Positions 36,940 through 47,524 of a stretch of DNA of 64,000 nucleotides are shown here, in pieces. Where the stretch lies: the NCBI GenBank assembly GCA_016617855.1, contig JAECUM010001702.1, forward strand, positions 1-64,000, given 5' to 3'. How positions within the stretch are numbered: the stretch's first letter is position 1; each line of letters opens with the position of its first letter. Source of the stretch: Megalonaias nervosa. Its lineage: Eukaryota; Mollusca; Bivalvia; Unionida; Unionidae. Made by a program: the position numbers and the translations under genes. A model generated the notes under the pieces. It saw only the letters and a list, made by a program, of their open reading frames with translations. It did not search any database and was not told where the DNA came from.

Positions 36940-37150
36940 TTAAATGTAGCTTTAAAAGTGTTTCAGTTGTATCACTATGATGTCTGCTGTGTGGCAGTTG
37001 ATAGTGATGTCTGGAACTGGGGCATCATGCCACAGACATGTAGCATCATGTCCCACCAAGTCCCATTATCCTGACACCAGGCGGACAAGTACTAAAACTA
37101 ACCTCATAATGCTGGGTGCCTAGTGAGAAAGCTGTTAGTACCATTTTTAT
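36940..37150 (-). mobile_element. Copy of a SINE-like repeat body (no tRNA head)
   Basis: This segment matches 37600-37667 joined to 38619-38780. Shared blocks are ATGATGTCTGC, GGGGCATCATG, CAGACATGTAGCATCATGTC and AGCTGTTAGTACCATTTTTA. Orientation is taken from the second copy, whose tRNA-like head is on the minus strand at 38780-38860. Confidence 0.5.
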
Positions 37151-37154
37151 AAGT

Positions 37155-37400
37155 TTTTGGTATGGCTCAGCCTGGCATTAATACAATATCATGGTATTAA
37201 TAGAGTATCCTGCATTAATATAGGACCTGGCATTATTGCAGTATCCTGACATTCATACAGGATCCTGGCATTAACATAGGACCTGGCATTATTCTGACAT
37301 TCATACAGGATCCTGAAACAATGTGGTATCTTGACATTAGTACAGGATCATAACATTTATACAGGATCCTGGCATTAATACAATATCCTGGCATTAGTTT
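37155..37400. repeat. About 20-bp repeat (CTGGCATTAATACAGTATC)
   Basis: About a dozen diverged copies alternating 'ggcattaatac' and 'gacattcatac' forms with AGGATC or ATATC. Confidence 0.8.
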
Positions 37401-37667
37401 AAGAGTGGTGAAAGTCAGTTCATATTGATAATGTCAATGTATCCCATGACTGGAACTGATGGTTACTGAATACTATATTTGTGCCTGTGGACTGGAACAA
37501 TATGAAGTGCTTTGTAATTCTTTTATAATTATTTTTAAAGCATGAAAATAGAACAAATGCCTGTAAAGTAATCAAGGTGGATTCTGTGTGAGATTTGGTT
37601 TGTTAATGTAGCTTTGAACAATTTTCCAGTCATATCTTTATGATGTCTGCAGTGAGGCAGTTTAGAG

Positions 37668-38618
37668 TGTTACGTATTGGCTCGTTCAAAGTAAATTAAA
37701 GAAAGAGTGACTACAACAAGCTTTGTAAATTTTAACAAAAACAATTTATTTCCCTAGAAAACACGGTGAAAAGGTAAATAGATGAAACAAGACTTATGAT
37801 TTATGAAGAAGATCCAAAAATTGTCCTAAAATTGTGAAAACACATAAGTCTTGTGAAATAAACAGTTATAATTTGATATAATTTGAATCTCGGTTCTGTT
37901 CCAAGATGGCGGATGATGACGTCAGACGGAGGCTAACACAGAATGTCCAGAATTTTCACTGTGAATCACAATTTGTATTGTTCTGCTCCAATTTAGAAAT
38001 AATTGCAACAAATGTCTTTGTCCAAAGCTAGTAGTGTTGTTCTCCAGGGAAAATAATTATTTAGAAAGTAGATGAAATACAGCTACCACCACTAACAACA
38101 CACATGTTGTTCCTCGTACGAATGCACAACTCTTTCCAGCACAGAAATACCTTTTCCTTAAGGTATTAGAAACTCTGTAAGATGTTATGATGTGACTCTC
38201 AAGTATGACTGACTACAACTATGACTATTACTATGACTGAACTTTCTTACCGATAACTAAGCATATAAAAGAAACTAATACGTCGTTTCATGTACACACG
38301 CACGAAGGACACGTGTGATTTTGCAATCCATCTGGACATTACGAAAGCCTGAATAAGTATCAGCCAATCATTTACATAGCTACTGCTGAATGTTTACTTG
38401 CGACGAATTTACTATCATACAAAGCTTGTGCTTACACGAGTCACATTTATGTTTTAAATAAATACGATGTTTCTAACATACTATTAGACCCATGCAAACA
38501 TAATCATTATAATAATAATAATTACATTTAATGATGTAAAAATGAAATAAAAATGAAACAAAGAATTAGAAGAATTTAAATTTTAACACATATGTAATTT
38601 AACTACAGGGTCGTAACA
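37668..38618. mobile_element. Solo LTR (951 bp), Ty3/gypsy-type ends
   Basis: It begins TGTTACGTATTGG and ends GGTCGTAACA, giving the inverted termini TGTTACG/CGTAACA. It is flanked by a 4-bp duplication AGAG (37664-37667 and 38619-38622). The uninterrupted relative of the target at 36940-37150 shows the pre-insertion state, so the borders are well defined. Inside are AAGATGGCGG at 37903-37912 (YY1-like), TGACGTCA at 37917-37924 (CRE), and a TATAAAA at 38274-38280. There is no open frame. The short TG..CA termini, length and lack of coding fit a solo LTR left by recombination. Confidence 0.75.
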
Positions 38619-38860
38619 AGAGTGATGTTTAAAACTGGGGCATCATGCTGCAGACATGTAGCATCATGTCCCACCCAGTCACATTATCCTGAAACCAGGC
38701 CAACGAGTGTAACTAACACTAACTTCTTAATGTTGAGTGCTAAGCGAGGCAGCTGCTAGTACCATTTTTAGTCTTTGGTATGACTTGGGGGTGGTTCAAA
38801 CCAGTGATTTCTCATGTCCAAGGTAGATGTTCTAATCGCTTAGGCCACCGGAGTGGTTAT
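38619..38860 (-). mobile_element. tRNA-derived SINE (minus strand), split by the solo LTR
   Basis: Read on the minus strand, the head has a box A-like GGCCTAAGCGATTAGAA (38830-38847) and a box B-like GGTTTGAACC (38793-38802) with the usual spacing. The body continues to 38619 and, beyond the LTR, to about 37600. The boxes are mutated from the tRNA consensus, so it is a retroposon copy and not a tRNA gene. Confidence 0.65.
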
Positions 38861-39009
38861 CAAGCTGAATGAACAAAAGCTAGACTTTTTTATCACTAGG
38901 AGCCTAACAGTAACATTACTGGATTGGAGTGTGGGTGGGTGTGCATGTGCTTTCTTTAAATACATAGGGCTTATTGTTTGTTGTTGTACAGAACAACCAC
39001 AAAATCCAT

Positions 39010-39195
39010 TGATACCCCATGAAAGCTGCAACCCCATGAAAAATGGTACATCATGAAAATTGGTACATCATGATAATTGATACTGCATGAAAATTGGTAC
39101 CCCATGAAAATTGGTACCCACGAAAATTGGTACCCCATGAAAATTGATACCTCATGAAAATTGATACAGTATGAAAAATTGTACCCCACGAAAAA
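39010..39195. repeat. About 19-bp repeat (CATGAAAATTGGTACCC)
   Basis: About ten copies, intronic. Confidence 0.9.
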
Positions 39196-39699
39196 TAGTG
39201 GAACCACAGCAGCAGCTATAATTAATGTCATCATATCAGTGAACGAAGACAGATCCTCATGTTGACAAATATTGTGGCTTATATTTTTCTTTATTTTTAA
39301 AAATAAATTCAAAGTTGTCTAAATTTCTATTTAAATAGAACATCAAGAAATAAACAAGTCCATACTGTGCCATGCATATTAACTGCCTGCTTACAGTATA
39401 TAACAATGCATTCATATTTGAGTTTTCTGAAGTGAAAGTTCTTTAATGTAGATTGGTTCTCACTTACAATGTTTCATCTAGCCTCAACATTATTTTATAC
39501 CTGTGTTTTCTTTTGTTGCACTCTATCCCATTTCAAAATGCACGATTTTTTGATGTTGTGTTGTATTGTGGTGCATGGAGTGGATTAAGCAGCAGTGTTG
39601 CTTCTTGTCCCTTTTTCATGGTGGCTTTCTGTTTTCAAAACCCATACGTTTTCCCACATCATGGTCACCATTTGACACTGTTCTTTAGAAGCTAACTAA

Positions 39700-39840
39700 A
39701 CTGACCTTATTTGAATTGGTTGGAACAATCACAATTAAATAGACCTTATTTGAATTGGTTTGAACAATCACAATTAAATTGACCTTATCTGAACTGGTTG
39801 GAACAATTGCAATTAAATACACCTTATTTGAATTAGTACT
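39700..39840. repeat. About 39-bp tandem repeat
   Basis: Four copies with GACCTTATTTGAATTGGTTG and GAACAATCACAATTAAAT. Confidence 0.93.
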
Positions 39841-39879
39841 TAAAACATGATAATGTACAAAAGGCAATACAATGCTAAG

Positions 39880-40015
39880 TCAGTTGGTTAATGTACTTTG
39901 CACAAGGACACACCACTGCAGCCAGACTTTCCTGTTTTGGGCAGGATTCGAACCAGCAGTCTTCTGGTTGTAAGTCTGGCATGCTAACCACATAGCCACA
40001 AGAACGTTTCGACTG
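39880..40015 (-). mobile_element. tRNA-derived SINE (minus strand)
   Basis: On the minus strand: box A-like TGGCTATGTGGTTAGC (39983-39998), then box B GGTTCGAATCC (39944-39954), followed by a body ending in GTGTCCTTGTGCAAAGTAC. That tail resembles the conserved central domain of some metazoan SINE superfamilies. The cloverleaf is not kept, so it is not a tRNA gene. Confidence 0.65.
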
Positions 40016-40162
40016 AAAATAAATAGATTTATGTTCTTTTGAAGGAACGATTGTTTTTCTTGACAAGACACTTGAGCCTTTGTTTCATCAGTCTCCCCAT
40101 GTTAGCTTAAGCAAATGGAAATGTCAAACTATTTTGAGATGCCAGAATAATATAAATAAAAT

Positions 40163-40747
40163 CTACAATTTAAGATGTTTGCTTAAGTGATTTTCTTCCA
40201 GTGTTATAGACTGTGTTGCCATTGGTTTCTTTAGTTGGCAGGCATGACAAAATGAAATTGAGATGGGGTGTATCTTGCTTTGGTCTTTGCTAAATACGAA
40301 GATCAGGGGAAGATTTATGCATGGATGGTTTACCAGAAACACAACCATTGGACAAATGGAATATAATAAAAGCAAAACAGACTGCTGCCAGCAGGGATTA
40401 CCAAAGTTCATGCAAATATCACTTTTGACAAGGATTCTCAACCCACTGGAAAGTGACAGTTTTTCTCTTTCTTCTTTCAAGTTTGTTTGATTTATAGGCA
40501 GGATAACAATATGAGCACATTTCGTTAAAAATGACAACTCCATGCAGTTAACTTCAATGATACCACCTATCAAGGAGAACCACATGCAGGCAAGCCTGTT
40601 GTTCATAACAATGGCAAAATTATCTTTTGAAATCAAACAACTGTCTAACCATTTTTGTACTATAGCGGGTTTTAATTGCAAAGGTTTAGTGTATGTATGT
40701 TTTTTCATTAGAACAAAATATTTACACACAGTGACACTGTCAAGCAC
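40163..40747 (-). other. Unrecognised open frame, 194 codons, in the intron
   Basis: The longest non-repetitive open frame outside the exons and on the opposite strand. The translation begins MLDSVTVCKYFVLM and ends LEENHLSKHLKL. It has several Cys and Trp (WLDSC, CWQQSVLLLL, SFCHACQLKKP). I recognise no domain. The plus strand has two shorter open frames over the same bases. It may be chance, or the eroded remains of a mobile element. Confidence 0.2.
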
Positions 40748-40804
40748 AAAAGTTTATTAGAAAACTTAAGAGATATCGAAATACAACAAAAGGTCAGATC
40801 AGTG

Positions 40805-40921
40805 CATACTTGAGTTCTAGAGTCTGTCATTTTCCTCCCCATTACAATTCATCAGGCAAATGAGTGAATACTTGAGTTATTTAGAATCTGTGTCATTTTC
40901 CTCCCCATTACAACTCGTCAG
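40805..40921 (+). repeat. Duplicated acceptor region
   Basis: The block TCATTTTCCTCCCCATTACA plus the following CAG occurs twice, about 66 bases apart, with the shared lead ACTTGAGTT. The first copy's AG would open a frame that stops at once (GCA AAT GAG TGA), so only the second is productive. Confidence 0.85.
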
Positions 40922-41053
40922 GTGAATCAGAAGACTGAACCTGTAAGGAGGCCATTAGCCCTTATCACTCATCAAGATGGAAGTCATGGTATTTCCAACA
41001 CCATTTACAATACTTCACTCAGCTCCACGCACAGTTCTACCCTTAATTACCAG
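40922..41053 (+). CDS. Exon: cytoplasmic segment ending STLNYQ
   Basis: Exon of 132 bases (44 codons), phase 0 at both ends, donor GTAAGG. The acceptor follows a strong pyrimidine tract (CATTTTCCTCCCCATTACAA, then CTCGTCAG). It encodes VNQKTEPVRRPLALITHQDG and then NTIYNTSLSSTHSSTLNYQ. No known domain. The ending resembles that of the previous exon (STLASNYNYQ), suggesting a shared motif or exon relatedness. The AG three codons further (GTGAATCAG) is an in-frame alternative start. Confidence 0.8.
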
Positions 41054-42012
41054 GTAAGGTACCATGTCATGAGATCACAGGGAGCATTTTTGATAATGTA
41101 ATATATCTATAAAGCATATGATGTACATATTCATCCGATCCTTTTGTATCGATGTTTTGAAAGGAAGCAAGAAACTTGGCTTGTCAATCAACCCATATTC
41201 AATGCATCAGACTTGTCTGCAAATTTAACAACTCAGAGTGTTCTGAGTGACTGTGCACCTTTTCTTTAAAAAAAATAAATTAGTGCATTAATTCTCACTG
41301 CATGTCTTGAAATTTATCTCTGTAAAACTCAATTTTCACATCCTAAGTCCAGATCCTTTACTTTTTGTCATGTTTCCTTCATTTATATTTCTTTATTGAA
41401 TCCTGAATTAATAAGTTCAAAATACCTCTAGATGTTCTCCCGATAATTTTATATCTCCTCTCCAGTTTACTTGCATTTTCATATATGTATATATCTTGCA
41501 TGTTTCTAATTTCGTGAAGTTTAAAGAGATTCGCACTGACATAATTTTATGTCATTGTTATCAAAAATGTTTATTGAATGGATCTAGAAATAAAGAGAAA
41601 ACCATGATATAAGAGCGATATAAGACATTGCAATTTTACGAAATTTCAAATAGTATTGGCAGTGAATAAAAGTAGGTTACAACATCAGTCAGTCATCTGG
41701 TTATACATTTGCATTTGTGAGACATATTCTTATCATATTTTGCATAGTTAATTCTTTGTAAGCAGCTATTAATAGGACGTATTATCAGATGATATTGCTT
41801 TATTTCTATGTATACATTCTAACTTTGTATTTAAATGCTTTCTTCTGCACGCTTGCCTTCTTGTGCCATGCATGCAATTTATCCAATAATGTAGCAGTGA
41901 AGTTTATCTAATAGCCCTCTTTTACATTCCATTTCTTGTTGTTGTTATTGTTGCTGTTTATTTTGAATGAACAATCTGTGAGGTGATACTTTGTGAATTC
42001 AAGCAAAAACAA

Positions 42013-42110
42013 ATGTATGTGTGTGTATGTATATATGTATGTATGTGTGTGTGTATGTGTCTGTATGTATGTATGTATGTGTGTATGTATGCATACATGT
42101 ATGTGTGTTC
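42013..42110. repeat. (GTAT)n/(GT)n microsatellite
   Basis: Mixed GT and GTAT runs; the antisense open frame in it is an artefact. Confidence 0.95.
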
Positions 42111-44094
42111 ACATGATAGTAATTTGTATGCCTCTGCCATTTTCTGACGAAGAGCTTATAGTATCATCCATATGAGTCGATCACATGATGTCAGGTGCTA
42201 ACCATCACAAATTTTGCTTTCCACACACAAAAAACTTTTGAAGAAAACAAAACCATATTCAGGATGGAACTTGATATTAAGTACATTCAGGTCAAATTTG
42301 ATTTTCACATTTTCTGTTACAGTTAGACATAGTTAGAATTAGACCCCCTTTTCTACACTGGCCTACAGGGCAAGGCCTCAACTGTTTTTGGAAATAGGCC
42401 CTTCCTTCCCTCTTCTCTCACAGTTGGGAAAAATCAAGGAAATTGCAGAGAGCCTATCAGCCAAGATCAGTGACCCAGGCCATTCAAGAGACCCTAGTTA
42501 TTGTGAGAGTAAACAACATTCTTGTCAATCTTGCTGTCATATGACCCATTCTGACCCCATCTTCACAAATCTCCTGGTTTTGGGCAAGAACTATGCTGTA
42601 GTCAATCTGACTTTGTCTGGTTCCATAAAGGGGATAAATACATCCTGCACACCACTTCAAAGCTCAATCACAATATAGTACTTAGGTCTTCGTTGTTGGA
42701 CTTGGCACCTGTGGTGGTTTTTCATGCTTGAAGACAAGGCCCTCAATGCACATCCCTCCCTAACCCAGCCCACTTGCATATGGATTAACTGTACTGTTCT
42801 TTGGCAAGATAGAGGAATTGTGGAGGCAGGAAACCCAAGAACTGCCCCTCCATCTCTCTGCACAATGACGTTATACATCATCTCTGATTCACTCTCAGTG
42901 ACGTGATGACCACAGACAAGGGGATATGGGATCATATGCTGCACAACCCAAAAGCCAGCCGCAATCACAATCCTATATATGAAGACAATATATGAAGACA
43001 ATCTGCAAATCAGTTTTGGAAGTAGTTGTATAAATGGGATAAGAAACAAAGTTTCTTTGTCTCCATGGTTCCACTATTTTGCCATTGTCCCTGACCACCT
43101 GCAGACATCCAGTAGGTGCCTAATTCATGTTTTATTCAAACAGTGTTGGGTTTATTTCATTCTGCCTCATTGGGGCTTGGGTTCTCATTTTGCCAACCCA
43201 CTCCACTTTCGTTATCTCCATTCCTGACCGAATTACCATCAAACTCGGTAAAGGAAACTCTTTTATAGCTAGATATCCGGTTGCACATTGAAGCGGGTGG
43301 GGGAGATTGTTTGGAATCCACAATATCTGGCATTTTCTTTAAACCTTTTCTGGTTACAATGGCCAATAGCATTCAAGCAGCAGGCAGCAAGATCAGTCCT
43401 CTTTTCCATTGTCATCTTCACAGGATTTATTCCAAAGCAAAATGGATCACAAATCAGGGAGTTTCTGCAACTCCTCGGATTGTTTTACACAGCAGTAGAT
43501 ATTTTCCCGCTTGGTTGCCTCTACAGGTACCTTTTGCTGATAACCTTGCTATCTCAAGGGAATCTCACTTCCATGCCACTCCATTACAGGATCAGCGTAA
43601 TGAGTGAAACAGTATCAATCCTGAACCAGTGGCACAACCAAGGCTGGCTCATGACAGGAATACCTCTCAAGCAGCCATACCCAGATGTGACCGTTTGTAC
43701 AAACACTAGCATGTGCGGTTGAGGAACCCATCTGTTACCAGACTTAGATACTGTCATTGACCAGTAGGGTCTGGAGGATATAGGTCTCCACACCAATCTC
43801 TTCGTGATGAAAGCTGTCATCACCGTCTTTCATTTTTGAAGTGATCATATTCAGAACAAGATGATGCTCATCAACTCCTCAAACATGGCAGTACCAAATC
43901 ACTCCAGCTGTACATTCTGGTATAGGCATTTTGCCTTTGGTGCATACAGCACAATACAGACATCCAGATCAGACATACTCCTGGGAGACTCAGTGCCTTG
44001 GCTGATTCTCAGTCAAGGAGGGAACATATTCTCATTACAGAATGGTCCCTCAATACGTCTGTCTTTCATCAGATTTGGCAGCTATGGGGGCATC

Positions 44095-44162
44095 TGATGA
44101 TTGATTTTTTTACAGCCAGGTGGATTCGCATGATTTTTTTACAGCCAGGTGGATTCGCAAAT
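44095..44162. repeat. Short tandem duplication
   Basis: TTTTTTTACAGCCAGGTGGATTCGCA-type block twice, 30 bases apart, inside the retroelement. Confidence 0.85.
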
Positions 44163-44542
44163 GGTTTAGTTTCCTTTCCCCAGCACCAGATCCCAAGGTT
44201 TGATCTGTCAATGCTTTTTCTGCCTTTGGGAAGGGTATGTGTCCCTTTTTGTACACCTCCCCAACAATCTTAGTTCTTAAAAATTATTAAGAAATAAGTA
44301 AGAGGCCTGAAGTGCAAGATGAGTGTGATTTTTCCCTCTCCACTGGAACAAATCCTTGATCGACATTGCCTAATCTTCTCAAACAGCCTTGAACTCTCTT
44401 GTTCCATACTTGTACAGGCCATCTCATCCTTCATGCTTAAGTCTTGTCTGGAGGGCCTTGCTGCAGAAACAGTTCAACTCTTCAGCCATAAAAAGAATTG
44501 CTCAAGCTAGAAGGCCCTCCACTTGTGCGTTTTTAGGGACTG

Positions 44543-45180
44543 TTGCAAAGTCGAAACATTTTTCCTTTGAGTGCCTGTGTCCCACAAGTAAATGACTTTT
44601 TCCTTTGCCTGTACCATGCAAAAAAGTTGGCTCCTGTTACCATTAAGGGCATGTCCCGTCCTCATGGTAGCGGGGTTCTTGGTCATAACAAAGACTTCTT
44701 TGACTTGTTCTCAATATTGACTTCATAGACATAAGTCACTGAAATTGTTGACCCAAATGGAATCTTTCCTGGATTCTGACTTGGCTGAATTAAAGCAAAT
44801 CAGAGACTTTAACCAAGACCTTGCTGAAACTTCTTTCATATAAAACCAGTTTCCTGATAGCATTTGCTTCACCTTGCAGAATCAGTGAATTACATGCCCT
44901 CTCTGTCGACCCAGTCTACCTTTTGATCAGATGTCTTGGTGGTCCTTATGATGCAACCTGGTTTTGTTGCAAGGAATTGGTTACAGTCAGTGAGCATTCA
45001 AATAGTCATCATACATTCTCTCTCCTGTATTGACACATCCCAAGAGGCTTTCAAACAGGACCAGGTATGTTTGCTTAGATTTTGTTTCTGGAGGTAAAAA
45101 ATGCCTCTTTCTCCCAGTTAAACCTAGGAAAGAGGACACAGTGCCTCTAGCCTTCGCGGTTGAAGTGAATAATATGCACA
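44543..45180 (+). pseudogene. Tyrosine recombinase remnant of the second DIRS-like element
   Basis: The clearest pieces are VNDFFLCLYHAKKLAPVTIK (N-terminal core-binding part) and FLIAFASPCRISELHALSVD (arginine-box region of the catalytic domain). They lie in different frames with stops between. The R of RISEL is kept, but the later catalytic boxes are not readable. This recombinase type, with the RNase H block upstream, is diagnostic for DIRS-group elements. Confidence 0.7.
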
Positions 45181-45579
45181 TCATACTATGACAAATATCT
45201 AGAATAGAGTCACCTCATTATGATATCTGCTCATGAGATAAGAGTAATCTCTGTGAGCCTTGCCTTGACTGTCATATCTCTATCATAAATATCATTGAGG
45301 CCATCAGCTGGCATGCACAGTCAACCTGGTTTATATACAAGACTTGGATCCACGGTGATAAACTTTGGATCTGGTAAACCAGTCAGAGTCACACAAGCAG
45401 CTATCAGGCAAATTTGATATTAGCACAACCTCTGGACAGGCTTCCAGTGTAGCTTTAGTTGGATTCGTCCAGAATTTTATGTGGTGAAAAGATCATAATT
45501 TTTCTTTTTCATTGTGCTGCTGTCTTGATATTAATATGATCTGGGAATGTATTTAAAGGAGAAAGGAAAGTATGTTTCT

Positions 45580-45838
45580 CCTAGAATACTTACCCAATCA
45601 CATTATTTTAACACCTCCGATCCTCCTCATAATGCAAGCATCCTGTTACATGATGTTCTGCTCAGCTGAAAACTAGCACCAACTGTAAGCAGCCATGGGA
45701 GGAATGGGGCAAGAGTTATTGCCCTTTGTTTCTATAATATCGACAGAAAAGTCAAATTTTCACATTTAGGAGGGCTGGATTAAGTAACTTGTCAGGCTTG
45801 TATTCCTAATGTTAATGTGATCAGGTAAGTATTCTAGG
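45580..45838. repeat. 26-bp inverted repeat flanking about 207 bp
   Basis: CCTAGAATACTTACCC then AATCACATTA at 45580-45605 is matched on the opposite strand at 45813-45838 (TAATGTGATCAGGTAAGTAT, then TCTAGG), with two mismatches. It may mark a terminal or internal complementary structure of the DIRS-like element, or a small hairpin element of its own. Confidence 0.75.
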
Positions 45839-46410
45839 ACAAAGATATGCTTTTAAATAAATTCAAAGATATGTGAATTTTTTATGGGGTACCATCATGC
45901 ATTTTCAATCATTTCAATGATACCTGTATTTTTATGGGGGAATCATCTTCCATTTTTATTAAATTGAAATCTGTATTTTGATGGGGTACTATCTTGCATT
46001 TTCATATAATTCAAGATAACTTTATTTTTATATAAATATTCGATGGTCACATTGTCTTTTTCATTAAAATGATGAATGTACCTAAATCTCCAAAGAACAC
46101 ATTGTCTTTTACATTTATAGTGATGAGCCTACCTAAATCTCCAGTGATCACACTGTTACATCAAAATGATGAACCTATCCAACAATTGAATTAGTCTGTT
46201 TTGACTCAGATGTTGTAAACAGTATTATTTATTATGCTCAATCTTGTAAACAACATTGTTATGCTTGATATTGTAAGCAGTATTATTTATTATGTTTTAT
46301 GTTGCAAACTGTATTATCTATTATACTCAATGCAGTAATTTTGTTGGAACTATTTTTGTATTTGCATTGAAGAAGAAATTTTGAATTTCTTTTTTGATTG
46401 CAATTTACAG

Positions 46411-46605
46411 GTGCAGTCTCTCAAGACTGTGACAATAAACCGCCAAGGCCAATACATGATGTCAGGTGGGTCCACGACGGGAGGAACTGTGACACCTGGG
46501 GCTGCGGGTGATGAGGTTAGGGTAGATTGCTGTTTGATGACAAGTGATGGTGATAATGTAGTCACAGGATCAAGTCTGGGACCACCACAAGTCTGGAATA
46601 TGCAG
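46411..46605 (+). CDS. Exon: start of the cytoplasmic WD40 propeller
   Basis: Exon of 195 bases, acceptor CAATTTACAG, donor GTATGT, phase 0 at both ends. It encodes VQSLKTVTINRQGQYMMSGG, a Thr/Gly-rich loop (STTGGTVTPGAAGDE), then VDCCLMTSDGDNVVTGSSLG and PPQVWNMQ. The last two blocks are one WD40 blade ('c..s.dg..l.tGs.....vWd'). No start codon with a plausible leader precedes it, and both the frame and phase connect to the exon at 40922. That makes a separate gene start unlikely but not excluded. Confidence 0.85.
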
Positions 46606-46739
46606 GTATGTATCTCCAGCTGACCTCATATGAGAGTTTAACTGCATGCCGAAAAATTCTTGAGTAAATTGAAATTGTATGCATCTGAGACAAATTAAAC
46701 ATCCTCTTCAGATCAATAGTTGTTGAATATGCATTTCTT

Positions 46740-47135
46740 GTAATCATATTTAGTGTCATCTACAAGATCAGCCATTTGATGCAATTGTTGTAATATCATA
46801 TTTAGTGTAATCTACAAGATCAGCCATTTGAAACAGTTGTTGTAATATCATATTTAGTGTAATCTACAAGATCAGCCATTTGATACAGTTGTTGTAATAT
46901 CATATTTAGTGTCATCTACAAGATCAGCCATTTGATACAGTTGTTGTAATATCATATTTAGTGTCATCTACAAGATCAGCCATTTGATACAGTTGTTGTA
47001 ATATCATATTTAGTGTCATCTACAAGATCAGCCATTTGATACAGTTGTTGTAATATCATATTTAGTGTCATCTACAAGATCAGCCATTTGATACAGTTGT
47101 TGTAATATCATATTTAGTGTCATCTACAAGATAGC
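46740..47135. repeat. 52-bp tandem repeat, near-identical copies
   Basis: Eight copies with CATTTGATACAGTTGTTGTA and ATATCATATTTAGTGTCATC. The copies are almost identical, which suggests recent expansion. Confidence 0.95.
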
Positions 47136-47524
47136 ACTTTACTACAATTGTTGTTTTAGCACAACATTTCAGTCATTCTCTTTCTGTCCAGTAGATAAAG
47201 TTTTCCATTCAGATCAGTTGTCAGGCACTGCTATGTATTTTGTTGCATGAAATACATTTCTAATTCATGTTTTTTGGATAATGAATCTTTATTTCCTTGT
47301 ACAAAATTAAGAGACAGGATACTCCATAACATTGGGGGTTGATTGCTTTTCCCAGAAATGAATTTTGCAGATTTTTATTTACACCCAGGTGTTATGTAAC
47401 CTTTGAAAATATCTCTAGAATCATATATTTTGAGGTTACGATTCTTTTGTAATGAATTTATAGAAATGTATGAATTGCATTCATAGTGTTTTGATGATAT
47501 ATATGAATATTTAATGTGTTCAAC

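Larger units (their letters stand above)
36326..40921 (+). other. Intron with nested retroposons
   Basis: No host exon is seen. It contains two copies of an old SINE-like repeat (36940-37150; 37600-38860), the second split by a solo LTR, plus another SINE, and short tandem repeats. An unrecognised minus-strand open frame lies at 40163-40747. Confidence 0.7.
42350..45735 (+). mobile_element. Decayed DIRS-like retrotransposon with RT/RNase H and recombinase remains
   Basis: Scattered frames keep the domain order of DIRS elements. Near 43430 is FTGFIPKQNGSQIREFLQLL (end of reverse transcriptase). Near 43640 are LNQWHNQGWL and KQPYPDVTVCT (start of RNase H). Near 44000-44120 are ADSQSRREHILITEWSLNTS and IDFFTAR (the 'aD.lSR...EW.L....' and 'iDlFAt' blocks). 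At 44590-44720 is YHAKKLAPVTIKGMSRPHGS (recombinase N-terminus), and at 44821-44930 is LSYKTSFLIAFASPCRISEL followed by HALSVDP (recombinase arginine box). There are many stops and frameshifts. The right end resembles that of the first element. The left end is not identified. Confidence 0.75.
41054..46410 (+). other. Intron containing a decayed DIRS-like element
   Basis: No host exon is seen. 41054-42340 is AT-rich, with a (GTAT)n run at 42013-42110. The element occupies about 42350-45735. 45840-46400 holds short degenerate repeats (TTTTTATGGGG..., and GATGAACCTACCTAAATCTC). Confidence 0.7.

Noticed and set aside
38780..40015. tRNA gene candidates from box A/B matches
   Set aside because: Boxes are mutated, no full cloverleaf, and both have SINE bodies attached.
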